A stretch of 64,000 bases of DNA from Microbulbifer variabilis ATCC 700307 (GCF_000380565.1 NZ_AQYJ01000025.1:124001-188000), one strand, 5' to 3'. Positions 25,337-35,050 are shown, counted from the first letter of the stretch. Translations and numbers: made by a program. Notes: generated from the sequence alone by a model not told the origin.

Positions 25337-26776
25337 ATGCAAATTCTGCAATCTGGCATAAATAGCGTTAAATTGGGATTAAAATCTCTTATCCTCGCTA
25401 CAAGCCTATCTTCCACTTACGTCATGGCTGGAGGTATCGATGGTATCTGGAAAGCAACTTTTCAGGTTGCTAACGAAGAAACGCTACCAGTAGTAATTCA
25501 TATTGACCAAGAAAATGGCGATTGGACAGGCGTATTGGATAGCCCCTCCCAAGGTAAATATGGAATGGAGATGTCTACGTTAGAGATAAGATCGAATAGT
25601 ATCGCATTCGAAGTGGAAGACTTACATATCAAGTATGAAGGTGCATACAATAATGACGTTGACCTGATCTTTGGTACCCTCACTCAAAGAAAATCATTGC
25701 CTCTAAACTTTAGAAGGGCAGCTGACGGTACTAGTGATACACCTGAAAACCGTCCCCAGACACCAAAACTTCCTTTTCCATACGCTGTCGAGGAGGTTAG
25801 TTTTAAAAATAAAACAGCCAATATCACCCTGTCTGGAACACTGACAAAGCCTACATCCACTGTTAAAGCAACTGCGGTTCTTATTAGCGGTTCCGGCCCC
25901 CAGGATCGGGACGAAACCCTATTCGGGCATAAACCATTTGCAGTAATCGCCGATTACTTGACACGCCAGGGTTACGCAGTCTTAAGGTATGATGACCGTG
26001 GAATTGGTGAGTCTACCGGGGATTTTTTTACGGCAACTAGCGCAGACTTCGCCAGCGATACCAGCGCTGCAGTTGACTACCTCAACAGCCGCAGCGATCT
26101 TCCCAAGGGCAAAGTCGGTTTAATTGGACATAGCGAGGGAGGCATGATAGCTCCCATTGTTGCCAGCAACCGTGAAGATATCGCATTTGCTATCTTGCTT
26201 GCCGGTCCAGGTGTTAAAATACCACAACTTCTCGTGGATCAGTGGTATAAGGATAGGAAATTTAATGGTTTAGATAAACAAAAGCTCAAAAAACTCCGCG
26301 AGTTAGACAAAGAAATTTTCAGCCTGATTAGCCAGCTAGAGGAGAAAGAGACTATCAGCGGGGAGATTCACCAACTCCTCCTCAAGAGCGCCAGACTCGA
26401 GGGAAACCAGGATGACGAACTGGAGGCAGAAGTTGAGCAATTAAAGAGGCAATACTCTACACCTTGGTTTCGGTATTTTCTCAAGTTCAACCCTGAGCCC
26501 TATTTAGAGCAAACAAAGGCCCCATTACTGGCTCTCAATGGCTCTCTGGATTTTCAAGTAAATGCGAAGATGAACTTGAACAATATGCATAGAGTTTTAA
26601 GCAGGACAGGTCACCCCGACTTTCAAACTTTCGAGCTCGAACAGATGAACCACCTGTTTCAAATAGCAAATAAAGGCTCCTCTTCTGAATATGCTGAAAT
26701 AGAGGAAAGCTTCTCTCCAAAAGCCCTGAAGATAATGTCTTCATGGTTAAACGAGCGCTTTGGCTTAAATCCTTAG
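25337..26776 (+). CDS. Exported alpha/beta hydrolase
   Basis: The 479-residue protein has a signal peptide (about 1-31, ending YVMAGG), an N-terminal beta-rich domain (32-125) typical of exported hydrolases of this group, and an alpha/beta hydrolase domain. The oxyanion segment is LISGSGPQDRD, the nucleophile elbow is GHSEGG, the acid is the Asp in LNGSLDFQV, and the catalytic His is in EQMNHLFQ. A helical insert rich in Lys and Glu lies between about 310 and 375. The substrate is unknown; acyl esters or peptides are possible. It is followed after 53 bases by a LytTR sensor-regulator pair, with a stem-loop between. Confidence 0.88.
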   Translation: MQILQSGINSVKLGLKSLILATSLSSTYVMAGGIDGIWKATFQVANEETLPVVIHIDQENGDWTGVLDSPSQGKYGMEMSTLEIRSNSIAFEVEDLHIKYEGAYNNDVDLIFGTLTQRKSLPLNFRRAADGTSDTPENRPQTPKLPFPYAVEEVSFKNKTANITLSGTLTKPTSTVKATAVLISGSGPQDRDETLFGHKPFAVIADYLTRQGYAVLRYDDRGIGESTGDFFTATSADFASDTSAAVDYLNSRSDLPKGKVGLIGHSEGGMIAPIVASNREDIAFAILLAGPGVKIPQLLVDQWYKDRKFNGLDKQKLKKLRELDKEIFSLISQLEEKETISGEIHQLLLKSARLEGNQDDELEAEVEQLKRQYSTPWFRYFLKFNPEPYLEQTKAPLLALNGSLDFQVNAKMNLNNMHRVLSRTGHPDFQTFELEQMNHLFQIANKGSSSEYAEIEESFSPKALKIMSSWLNERFGLNP

Positions 26777-26782
26777 TAGTAA

Positions 26783-26811
26783 AATGCGGCTCCTGCTTAA
26801 GGAGCCGCATT
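26783..26811 (+). repeat. Stem-loop between hydrolase and sensor kinase genes
   Basis: AATGCGGCTCC (26783-26793) and GGAGCCGCATT (26801-26811) form a perfect 11-bp stem with a 7-base loop. No T-tract follows, so it may reduce but not stop transcription into the kinase gene, or protect the hydrolase mRNA. Confidence 0.6.
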
Positions 26812-26829
26812 GCCAATATGTAAAATTTT

Positions 26830-27924
26830 ATGAAATTTCTCAGGTCCCCTACTCCAACAGCAAAATTTTTGACCTACCACTTTGGTGGCTGGTTAATATT
26901 CGCTTTGGTGAATACTTTTTCACTTGGATTACTTACCCAGCACAATTTTGAAAAAAATGCCATACAAGTAGCAACTGTAGTAATAAGCCTTGGCTTATCC
27001 ACTTTATTCATCCGAGAAATCATATATCGTTTCGATCTTATCAATACAAGCTGGCGTAAGCAGTGGATATATTTCCTCACCACTTCAATCCCTCTTGGGT
27101 TCATATGCGCCTTTATTGCCATTGGCTTTGTATATGCATATTACATCCATGCCGGATACGCAGTTCCGCCATCTTTCTGGGGAACTGTTCTTGACAACTG
27201 GCTTTTCCTTGTCCTTCTTATGATCGCTTGGACTTTTATTTACATTACAACTGTTAATAAGGATCGATTACACAAAGCTGAGCAGGAAGCTATACAGCTC
27301 AAACTGCAGCTCAATGAAGTCAAAATGAGTGCCCTAATGGGACAGCTCAACCCCCACTTTCTTTTTAATGGCTTAAATAATATCCGCGCATTAATCCTAG
27401 AAGACGCTGCGAAATCCAGAGAGATGCTAACAAACCTATCTGGCTTGTTACGTTATACGTTAGTGGCTCATAAACAGAAAACGGTATCCTTAAGAGATGA
27501 GCTGGAAATTGTATCCCAATACGCTGAGCTCTTAAAAATACAATATGAAGATCGTCTACGCTTCAACCTGGAAGTTGATCCGGCTTTAATGGAAGAGTCA
27601 ATACCACCACTTTTAATACAGTTACTTGCCGAGAATGCAGTGCGCCATGGAATTGATAAATCCAGGATGGGAGGTGAGCTATTGATTAAAATTTTCAAAG
27701 AGAAAGACCATATATCGATCACAGTAACGAATCCTGGAACTTTAGAAAACCTTAACTCTGAAGGAACAACACCCGGTGAAAGGAAAGTCCAAAATACCGG
27801 ACTTGGATTGATAAATATTAAAAAACGTCTATCTCTACAATATGGAAATAGAGCCTCTTTTAATCTACAACAACAAGGTTTACTAGTTGTTGCCCAATGT
27901 AGCATACCCTCTTCTGCTTTTTAA
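26830..27924 (+). CDS. LytS/YpdA-type sensor histidine kinase
   Basis: The 364-residue protein has four hydrophobic segments in residues 20-140, then a His_kinase domain with the phosphoacceptor His176 in GQLNPHFLFNGLNN. An HATPase domain follows, with LAENAVRHGI (N box) and NTGLGLINIKKRL (G box). It would phosphorylate the response regulator encoded 15 bases downstream. The short sensor part without a periplasmic domain suggests it reads a membrane or lipid-borne signal. Confidence 0.92.
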   Translation: MKFLRSPTPTAKFLTYHFGGWLIFALVNTFSLGLLTQHNFEKNAIQVATVVISLGLSTLFIREIIYRFDLINTSWRKQWIYFLTTSIPLGFICAFIAIGFVYAYYIHAGYAVPPSFWGTVLDNWLFLVLLMIAWTFIYITTVNKDRLHKAEQEAIQLKLQLNEVKMSALMGQLNPHFLFNGLNNIRALILEDAAKSREMLTNLSGLLRYTLVAHKQKTVSLRDELEIVSQYAELLKIQYEDRLRFNLEVDPALMEESIPPLLIQLLAENAVRHGIDKSRMGGELLIKIFKEKDHISITVTNPGTLENLNSEGTTPGERKVQNTGLGLINIKKRLSLQYGNRASFNLQQQGLLVVAQCSIPSSAF

Positions 27925-27939
27925 TTGACGGTATAAGAA

Positions 27940-28656
27940 GTGAAAGCCATTATCATTGAAGACTCACGACTCGCACGTAACGAATTGAGAGAATTACTTA
28001 AGCCCTATAAAGATATTAATTTGGTTGCAGAGGCCCAAGATTGTGAGCAGGCCATTACACTTATTTCCAAGGAACAGCCAGATTTGATTTTTCTGGATAT
28101 CAACCTACCGGATGGAAGCGGTTTTGATATCCTGGATAAACTCGACTCTATCCCTAATATCATTTTTACAACAGCCTACGACGAATATGCAATTCAGGCT
28201 TTCGAAGTAAACGCTCTGGATTACCTGCTGAAACCAATTCATCCGGAGAAGTTAGAACGCGCTATCAATAAGGCCGTAAGTGATACCTTACCAGCTGCCA
28301 GCTCCAGCCAGGAAACCTATTTAAACACTAACAATAAAATCTTTATTAAAGACGGCGAGCGCTGCTGGCTTATTGAGCTTGGACGTATAAGATACTTTGA
28401 AAACTGTGGCAATCATGCACAGGTCTTCTTTGATAATGATAAGGCTTTTATCTATAAGTCACTGGTTAAAGTTGAACAGCGCCTAAACCCGGAAACCTTT
28501 TTTCGCGTAAATCGACAACAAATTATCAATCTTAACTTCATTAAGGATATTCAACCCTGGATAAGTAACGGGCTACTTGTAACCATGACAGATGGAAAAG
28601 AAGTAGAAGTCGCCAGGCGTCCCGCTACCCGCTTAAGGGATATGTTAAGCTTTTAG
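27940..28656 (+). CDS. LytTR-type response regulator
   Basis: The 238-residue regulator has a receiver domain (1-118) with acidic Glu7-Asp8, phosphoacceptor Asp53 (LIFLDINLPDG) and Lys98 (YLLKPI). A LytTR DNA-binding domain follows at about 130-236 (RIRYFENCGNHAQVFF, FFRVNRQQIINL). LytTR proteins bind direct repeats with a TACNGTTN-like core. The kinase gene lies 15 bases upstream, so the pair is one transcript. The hydrolase upstream, or the flavoenzyme convergent downstream, are candidate targets. Confidence 0.93.
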   Translation: MKAIIIEDSRLARNELRELLKPYKDINLVAEAQDCEQAITLISKEQPDLIFLDINLPDGSGFDILDKLDSIPNIIFTTAYDEYAIQAFEVNALDYLLKPIHPEKLERAINKAVSDTLPAASSSQETYLNTNNKIFIKDGERCWLIELGRIRYFENCGNHAQVFFDNDKAFIYKSLVKVEQRLNPETFFRVNRQQIINLNFIKDIQPWISNGLLVTMTDGKEVEVARRPATRLRDMLSF

Positions 28657-28774
28657 TCAACTTTTAACATATCCTACTTTAGAAGCAGGTGTTTCAGGTT
28701 ATGGCAATATCAAAGTTAAATTTTTACTTTACTGTGATGTTGCCGTATTCGAACTCTTAATTTGTAAAATAGCC

Positions 28775-30199
28775 CTATGCTCTTTCAATACTCTGTGGAT
28801 AGTTAAACCGATTACCTGGATCAAGTATACTTTTTAAACGCTGTAATCGGTCATAGGAATCCCCATAGTAGGCATTTTCATAATTCTTGATATTAATATC
28901 AGGATAATTCACATAGTGCTTAGTTATACCACTTTTGTGGAGCAACTCTTGAAGGTGAGCCATACTCTCCAGTCTTTGCACTTCATCAGCAGGTTTTTCC
29001 CAGTAACACTGAGCTTCTCCCAAATAATTGGCGTCCCTATGGACATAGGCCCCCTCATTTTCTTGGTGCAAACGACTTATCTCACCGCCCAATGTATTAA
29101 TTTGAAAAACCGCTCCGGGGGTTTTTCCCACAAGGGTAAAAATTTCCTCTATAGACCTACTGATATCATTAAAGCCACTATAATAACCAGCACTAAAATT
29201 CTTAAAATACATAGCATTGGAACGGCCATAGTAATACTGAATACCCACTTCCAGAGGATCCGGCTTTAACTGGGCATTTTCATCCATTCTTTGGTCAAAT
29301 TTTGACAAGATCCTTGTCATTACTCGATCATGATCTGTCGATGTTAGCATTACTGTCAATGTATTGCGGTTCAAGACAAAGGCAGAAAAGGCGTGGTCTG
29401 GTAATAACTCACACTGGTCAAACCAAAATCTTGCCAAATCAGCTGCGGCTCTCGGCGAGAGCTTATAAGACCTAAATCGGTGCTGATAAAGTGTTGTTGG
29501 TGCGGGAACCGTATCAAAACGCATTTCCGTTATCACGCCAAAATTACCATTACCACCTCCACGACAAGCCCATAGCAGTTCTGGAACCTCATCTGAATCT
29601 ACGGCGATACCCTTGGCATCTATCAGGCGCACGCCTTTCAAATGGTCACATGTCAGCCCAAACTCCCGTGCAAACAGCCCATAACCCCCGCCTAGCGTGA
29701 TACCTGAAAGCCCTACTGTCGCACAAGAGCCCGATGGCAGCAGGCGTCCCTTTGGTAGGCAATAGCTATATAATTGAACAAGCCTAACTCCAGGACCCGC
29801 TATCAACCTATTATCCGCTCTCAGCTCCAACCCACTCATAAGGGAAACATCAATAACCAAACCATCATTATTTAAAGAAAAACCCTCGAAACTATGGCCT
29901 CCACTTTTGATATTGATGTCCAGGCTGTGTGTATTTGCGTAATGCACCGCTTGCTGAACACCCTTCTCGTTTTTGCATAACGCAATAATTCTTGGAAGGA
30001 AATCGATTCGCTTGTTAAATAGGCGTCGATAGAGATCAAATACAGCACTATCTCGCTGGAGGAACTCTACATCATCTTTAGAGTAATCCCCATATACAGT
30101 TCCAATTGGCAGGTACCCTGCAGGAATGCCCATTCCCAAGGTTTTGACAAAGTCTCTGCGGCCTATTGTTTGCTTCATTCTATTTCCAACGACGTTCAT
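28775..30199 (-). CDS. BBE-type FAD-linked oxidase with Tat signal
   Basis: The 474-residue flavoprotein has a Tat motif, GRRDFVK (13-19), an FAD_binding_4 domain and a C-terminal berberine-bridge (BBE) segment (KHYVNYPD and RFNYPQSI). Two covalent FAD attachment residues appear conserved: His102 in SGGHSFEG and Cys159 in SGSCATVG, giving a bicovalent flavin as in sugar and oligosaccharide oxidases of this group. It should act in the periplasm on a sugar or secondary metabolite. The first ATG (30199) and the one at 30178 are both possible; the latter has GGA seven bases upstream and keeps the Tat motif near the start. Confidence 0.88.
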   Translation of the reverse strand: MNVVGNRMKQTIGRRDFVKTLGMGIPAGYLPIGTVYGDYSKDDVEFLQRDSAVFDLYRRLFNKRIDFLPRIIALCKNEKGVQQAVHYANTHSLDINIKSGGHSFEGFSLNNDGLVIDVSLMSGLELRADNRLIAGPGVRLVQLYSYCLPKGRLLPSGSCATVGLSGITLGGGYGLFAREFGLTCDHLKGVRLIDAKGIAVDSDEVPELLWACRGGGNGNFGVITEMRFDTVPAPTTLYQHRFRSYKLSPRAAADLARFWFDQCELLPDHAFSAFVLNRNTLTVMLTSTDHDRVMTRILSKFDQRMDENAQLKPDPLEVGIQYYYGRSNAMYFKNFSAGYYSGFNDISRSIEEIFTLVGKTPGAVFQINTLGGEISRLHQENEGAYVHRDANYLGEAQCYWEKPADEVQRLESMAHLQELLHKSGITKHYVNYPDINIKNYENAYYGDSYDRLQRLKSILDPGNRFNYPQSIERA

Positions 30200-30392
30200 G
30201 GGCTCTGCTACTTATGCCGTATAATACAGAGATCAACTTCAACAGGAAACTTTAGCTGTTAACATACGAAGCACCTAACCTCTTGAGCAATAGGCCGCTA
30301 TACATAGAGACAATATCAACCAAAACGGTATCTCTTCCAAAGCTCTGCTCGCTCAAATAAGGCAATCAACTATATACAATACTTTGAAGAAC

Positions 30393-31049
30393 CTACTGGT
30401 TGTTTAGGAGTGCCCTTCTAATACCTAAAAAGAAGAGAATAACCGCTACGCTTTGCACCATATGATAAATCCCATTATGGTCAAAATCCCAGATTAACGT
30501 AATATATAGTGAATCTTTTGTTTGAATATATATGGCAATTAATGAAAGTAAGCCACCTAATGCCATATACCAACTTCCATTTAACTTATTCAGCCAGGCT
30601 AACCTGCCATATCCAAATATAATAATAAATGTAATAGAGAATTGATAAATCACGTAAGCAAGAAACCCTTCAGGCCATAATAAAGTAACAACATAGAAGG
30701 CAATCCCGATGAGCGGAATATAAGGTAAAACTTTTTGCGTTGCCTCCTCGCCTAATAGATCAAAGCAAATTGCAGTGGTAAATGCTATTAGAAATAAACC
30801 AAGAAAGAAAAATAAGACTCTCCAGAGCCTCTGACTTAGCTGCACCGACAACTCTAAACCATGAATTGTTGCGGCCAATACGGTGACAACAATTGTCAGA
30901 AAGAAAAAAAATTTCCAGGCCAGATACTTCCTACCGCCCTTTGGGCTATATCGAACCAAATAAATCAGTGCCACTAATGCGATCAGGGCCAATATAATGT
31001 CCGTTGCGGCCGACGTCAGCTCTGTTTGCAGACTACTCAGTTTCATTGC
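30393..31049 (-). CDS. Polytopic membrane protein of unknown function
   Basis: The product has about 218 residues and seven hydrophobic segments, with Lys/Arg-rich short loops (YSPKGGRKY) after the first. I do not recognise the family. ATG 31049 is chosen over a GTG at 31064. The gene lies in an AT-rich stretch between the BBE oxidase and another small membrane protein on the same strand. The 193 bases on its downstream side hold no gene. Confidence 0.65.
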   Translation of the reverse strand, partial: AMKLSSLQTELTSAATDIILALIALVALIYLVRYSPKGGRKYLAWKFFFFLTIVVTVLAATIHGLELSVQLSQRLWRVLFFFLGLFLIAFTTAICFDLLGEEATQKVLPYIPLIGIAFYVVTLLWPEGFLAYVIYQFSITFIIIFGYGRLAWLNKLNGSWYMALGGLLSLIAIYIQTKDSLYITLIWDFDHNGIYHMVQSVAVILFFLGIRRALLNNQ

Positions 31050-31359
31050 TTTCTCAGGGCCCACTGATACCCATAGTTAATGATATATTGAACGGAAGAT
31101 TAGTGATCCTAAGACTCTATATCACAATTCAAGATTATAGGTTGATACTGGTATGACTTTGGCCATACTGGCATCAATTACGACAGCTATCCAGTAGCTT
31201 TTCTCGGTTTAATAGTGTCACACTCATATCCCTGATCCATGACCCATAGTTATTCTATATAATCTAACCAACCGTATATTTACCAGAATTAGGAACTACA
31301 ACTCCTCCGTTAATAGAATCTCATCCAACAAGAAAACCTCCTTTACTCAAATATACAAG

Positions 31360-31785
31360 TTATAAGTAATACCAAATCGCGACAAAGAAGTTTAGCAGCA
31401 TCATTAGAAAGTCAACAATAAAAATAAAGCGCATTACCCCTTTAACCTGCCAGGCTCCTCCACCACTACGATTTTGAAGAGCAACAGGCACGTTATAAAT
31501 AAACTGTGAGCCATGCGTGACTGCAAAAGCAAGTAACAGTACTGCCCTCTGAATATCACCTGAAAAAGTAGAGAGATTAATTAACAACAAAATATTGAGA
31601 AAGGCCAGGGAAAAGTTGAAACCACCGAGAAACTTTCCAGATTCAGCTAAGATACCAAAGACGGGGGTATCCCTATGCTCCCTGGGCACTACCAGCTTGG
31701 CAAAGATCTTTCCTCGTAATGAAAAAACATTAAATCCCATAAGAAACCAGATGGTATTTAATACTAAAACTATTACAAATATCAT
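31360..31785 (-). CDS. Small polytopic membrane protein of unknown function
   Basis: The 141-residue protein has four hydrophobic segments at about 1-18, 53-70, 78-98 and 115-140. Charged loops contain RGKIFAKLVVPREHRDTPVFG. I do not recognise the family. Its ATG has GGAGA upstream. It lies 89 bases after the end of the PLP-fold gene on the same strand; its AT-rich surroundings resemble those of the next membrane protein. Confidence 0.65.
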   Translation of the reverse strand: MIFVIVLVLNTIWFLMGFNVFSLRGKIFAKLVVPREHRDTPVFGILAESGKFLGGFNFSLAFLNILLLINLSTFSGDIQRAVLLLAFAVTHGSQFIYNVPVALQNRSGGGAWQVKGVMRFIFIVDFLMMLLNFFVAIWYYL

Positions 31786-31874
31786 GTAAATTCTCCGATA
31801 ATTATTTTTATAAAGATCTGCTAAAAATTAGCTATCTACACATAGCTAAATATATTCTAATCAATTATTAAGGT

Positions 31875-33164
31875 TTAGCTGTTACTCAATACAGGCCAGC
31901 GATCCACTATCTCTCCCCTGTCATATACTGCAATATCACCGAACTGAAGAAATACTGATTCACTTTGAGTTGGGCGCAGGAAAACCCAGTCATCTTCCAC
32001 TAAGGTCACCCTGTCAGAGGCATTTAGCATTTCCTGATTTGTAGAGCGGCCATAAATAGGGTTTATTGATAATCCAGCAGGAGACTCAGGTAGTGCTTTC
32101 CAGTAACCCCCCGAAATAAAAAAGGTCTGAGCACGATTTGGGTTCAACCAACGCATTGCACCGGTAAGGTTTTCTATTCCCGGTATCTGGGTATGAGGTA
32201 ACCTTTTGAGCACTGGGCTCGCAATAAACGCTGCAGGGATATGATCCGATAGTGTGGGAATATCAAAATCCGTTGGCTTGACCAGACAAGAGCCAGCCGC
32301 AAGCTCGGTGCAGGGAGCAGTATTTCTCCTGGACTTGTACAGCTGGTAAGTCGGACTCCCCGCGCCATTTAACGTGAGTTCCGATGGAAATACAGCACCT
32401 AGCTGCCGTTTTGCTTGCTCCAATCTCTGCGAGTAGATATTGAGCCCCCGATCTATTGCCTTATCAGGGCCACCCAGTAAACCCGGCATCTTGGCAGCAT
32501 GGGCGTCATAGCCCATAAACCCCGCAAGCTCCAATCCCTGCTCTATCTGGATAATATTGAGCATTTCAGTAAGAGCTTGATCACTAGAAACCCCTCCCCT
32601 GTGCAAGCCAACGTCCAGTTCAATATTGATACGCAGTGATTGCCCAAGGCTATTGGCCAGCTCAGCATACTGCTGTAATCGGCGGGGGCTATCAATCAAC
32701 CACTGCAACTGTTTACTAGGATCAAAACTGTTACCTGTCGGTTTCGCATAAAAATCCTTGGCAGCAGCTATCGGTAAGGGTTTACCCAGCAGGATATCCG
32801 CCGATGGCTGGGCCTGAGCAAGCTGCCGTAAGAATGGCAAGTGAAATACCATGATCCGCTGTGTACCGGTTCGCCTGGCTACTGTTTCCAGTAAGCCAAG
32901 TGCGGGCAATGACTTTGCAACAATACGGAAATCATAATTCCCCTGAAGGTGGCTCGACAATGTATCGGCATTGTTCTTTAATCGATCGACGTCAACCACC
33001 ATGGTCGGACTCGACATGCCAGCTTTGTGCAGGGCTCTGGAAATTGATTCGAAATACTCACTATGCCCACCCTGCCCCAAGGCTTTTGGCCGCAACATGG
33101 GTACCGCTGCGGCAGCTCCCAGAACCACTCCCCCAAGCAACAATTTTCGGCGCTTGCTATCCAA
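31875..33164 (-). CDS. Exported alanine racemase-fold PLP protein (DSD1-like)
   Basis: The 429-residue protein has a Tat-like signal (DSKRRKLLLGG) and the N-terminal alanine racemase barrel of D-threonine aldolase/D-serine dehydratase relatives. PLP-binding Lys84 is in FRIVAKSLP, followed by QRIMVFHLP and ELDVGLHRGG. In the C-terminal domain the His-x-Cys zinc pair that I associate with D-threonine aldolases is not seen; the equivalent stretch reads RPTQSESVFLQFGD. So the protein may have a different reaction, or no metal. It lies downstream of the lactone-oxidase-type flavoprotein (98-base gap) on the same strand. Periplasmic PLP enzymes are uncommon. Confidence 0.8.
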   Translation of the reverse strand: MDSKRRKLLLGGVVLGAAAAVPMLRPKALGQGGHSEYFESISRALHKAGMSSPTMVVDVDRLKNNADTLSSHLQGNYDFRIVAKSLPALGLLETVARRTGTQRIMVFHLPFLRQLAQAQPSADILLGKPLPIAAAKDFYAKPTGNSFDPSKQLQWLIDSPRRLQQYAELANSLGQSLRINIELDVGLHRGGVSSDQALTEMLNIIQIEQGLELAGFMGYDAHAAKMPGLLGGPDKAIDRGLNIYSQRLEQAKRQLGAVFPSELTLNGAGSPTYQLYKSRRNTAPCTELAAGSCLVKPTDFDIPTLSDHIPAAFIASPVLKRLPHTQIPGIENLTGAMRWLNPNRAQTFFISGGYWKALPESPAGLSINPIYGRSTNQEMLNASDRVTLVEDDWVFLRPTQSESVFLQFGDIAVYDRGEIVDRWPVLSNS

Positions 33165-33262
33165 AATATTTTCCTTTTGGGCTTTAGGGCAATCGCTACA
33201 AGATCATTTAATAAAAATAATTTATCAGCATTTTGCCCGAATAGAAGAGTTGTCAAAAAACA

Positions 33263-34654
33263 TCAAGCAATTAGTGATTTTAAGTAGGAATTCAGGAACT
33301 TTCCGCTGGGGTCCAATTCTTGGCGAACTTTCATAAAGTCCTGCCAGCGTGGATAAAGCTTAGCGAAGTCCCCCCCCTCCAAAGTGTTTAACTTTCCCCA
33401 GTGCGGCCTGCCCCCATACTTACGCATAATTGGCTCCAGCACTTTGAACAGTGGCTGGTGATCCTCTTCAAAGTAACGGTGAACGGCTATCGAAATAGAA
33501 TCCTGCTGATAGAAAGGACTCAGCCAGATATCATCCTGCTTAACGAAGCGGACCTCGATAGGAAAGAAAACATTAAGGTTGTTTTCTTCGATAGTGCTTT
33601 GAATCTCAGCAAATGCCGCTAAGCCTGCCTCCCTGGGCAGGTGGTATTCCATCTCATTAAAGCGGACATTGCGTTCGCTAGCATAGTTACGCCAGGAGGA
33701 CTCCACTACTACTTCCTTTTCAATGTCTTCCATGGCGGACTGCAAGGCAAATCGGCGCAACTTGGGGGACCAGCCCAGCCAGTCTCTTACACTCTTAAGA
33801 GTCATCACTGCTTCATTGGTATCCTCACGCTCAGTGGAAAAGATATCCTCTTCTGTGAGCTGATGAGAATCAGCCATGCACATCCCGGAGAAAGGGATGT
33901 AATAGAACTCAAAGTTTCGATTAGAGTTCGCCAGCGATTCAGCTTGATCCAAAATCTCTTGCATAGGCGCCACCCAGGACTCACGGCGTAAGCGATAGCT
34001 GGGCTGATTTTGCATACGCACCTTGGTCACCAAGCCAAGGCACCCCAGGGAAACCTTGGCCGCAGAAAACACCTCCGGGTTATTCTCTGCATCGCACCAG
34101 AGGATATCACCATCGGCCATTACCATTTCCAGACCAGTAACATTACTGGACATACAACCCAAATTCGCACCGGTGCCATGGGTGGCGGTTGCCAGGCATC
34201 CGCCAAGGGTTTGCTCATCGATATCTGGCTGGTTAATCAAGGCCTGCCCTACTTCCTCCAGAGGCTGGCCAATATCTGCTATGCGTGTGCCCGCATAGAC
34301 CGTGGCTTGGGAGTTTTCGGCATTGTGGTCAGATAGTCCGCTAATACGACCGAGAGAAACTATCGTATCTTCTGTTGGCACCAGCGCAGTGAAAGAGTGA
34401 CCAGCACCCACTGCACGCACAGTACCACTAGCCTCCGCCACTATTTCCTGTAATTCAGTAATATTTTTTGGTGCCAGGCGCCTATCGGGCATGCACTCCT
34501 GGGACCCCGACCAGTTTCGCCAGCGAATCTTACGGGGTTTAGCAGCATCAGCTGCCTGGACTAAAGTACGCGCTATTGATGATATTGGGGATGCTGCAAA
34601 AGCTGCAGATCCGGCAGCCAGGGTAGTGACGAAACGGCGACGTGATTGATGCAT
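33263..34654 (-). CDS. Tat-exported D-arabinono-1,4-lactone oxidase-type flavoprotein
   Basis: The 463-residue protein has a Tat signal (QSRRRFVTT), an FAD-binding PCMH domain (about 50-215) with VGAGHSFTALV, where the His is the usual site of covalent FAD linkage, and TLGGCLATATHGTG. A C-terminal ALO domain ends in the HWGKLN motif. Relatives oxidise aldonolactones or alditols. A cytochrome c lipoprotein gene lies six bases upstream in the same transcript, suggesting that electrons go to the respiratory chain rather than to oxygen. The substrate is unknown. Confidence 0.9.
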   Translation of the reverse strand: MHQSRRRFVTTLAAGSAAFAASPISSIARTLVQAADAAKPRKIRWRNWSGSQECMPDRRLAPKNITELQEIVAEASGTVRAVGAGHSFTALVPTEDTIVSLGRISGLSDHNAENSQATVYAGTRIADIGQPLEEVGQALINQPDIDEQTLGGCLATATHGTGANLGCMSSNVTGLEMVMADGDILWCDAENNPEVFSAAKVSLGCLGLVTKVRMQNQPSYRLRRESWVAPMQEILDQAESLANSNRNFEFYYIPFSGMCMADSHQLTEEDIFSTEREDTNEAVMTLKSVRDWLGWSPKLRRFALQSAMEDIEKEVVVESSWRNYASERNVRFNEMEYHLPREAGLAAFAEIQSTIEENNLNVFFPIEVRFVKQDDIWLSPFYQQDSISIAVHRYFEEDHQPLFKVLEPIMRKYGGRPHWGKLNTLEGGDFAKLYPRWQDFMKVRQELDPSGKFLNSYLKSLIA

Positions 34655-34660
34655 ACTTCC

Positions 34661-35050
34661 CTACTCCGCCGTAGCCATAAAAGCGATCAACTGCTCAAAC
34701 TGCTCTGGTGAGCATTCAAAGCAAAGGCCTAGCGGGGGCATCCCCTGAAAACCATTGATAGCATTATCTACCAATATATCCATTCCCTTATCCATACGTG
34801 GCTTCCAGTTATCCAAGTCGCCGGTTAAAGGCGCGGCACTAGCGCCGGTACCATGACAGCTACGACAGGTCCGAATATATATTTCTGCAAGATCAGAATC
34901 AGCTGGTGTCAGGGAAAGTGCGCGCTCACCCAGAGCTGCACGATTGGCAACTGTGCTCTCTGGTGATTTAGAGCATCCACTTGTAAGGAGGGCCAAAATT
35001 AGAAAGATGCCGACTAACCCAAAGCTTCGGCGCAGGCTTACCAATTCCAT
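34661..35050 (-). CDS. Cytochrome c lipoprotein
   Basis: The 129-residue protein has a lipoprotein signal ending at Cys26 (LLTSGC), one haem-binding CRSCH motif and a Met ligand candidate in GMPPLG. An extra Cys pair (CFEC) follows, as in cytochrome c5-like proteins. It would take electrons from the flavoprotein encoded six bases downstream and pass them to the terminal oxidases. It is the first gene of this minus-strand set. Confidence 0.9.
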   Translation of the reverse strand: MELVSLRRSFGLVGIFLILALLTSGCSKSPESTVANRAALGERALSLTPADSDLAEIYIRTCRSCHGTGASAAPLTGDLDNWKPRMDKGMDILVDNAINGFQGMPPLGLCFECSPEQFEQLIAFMATAE

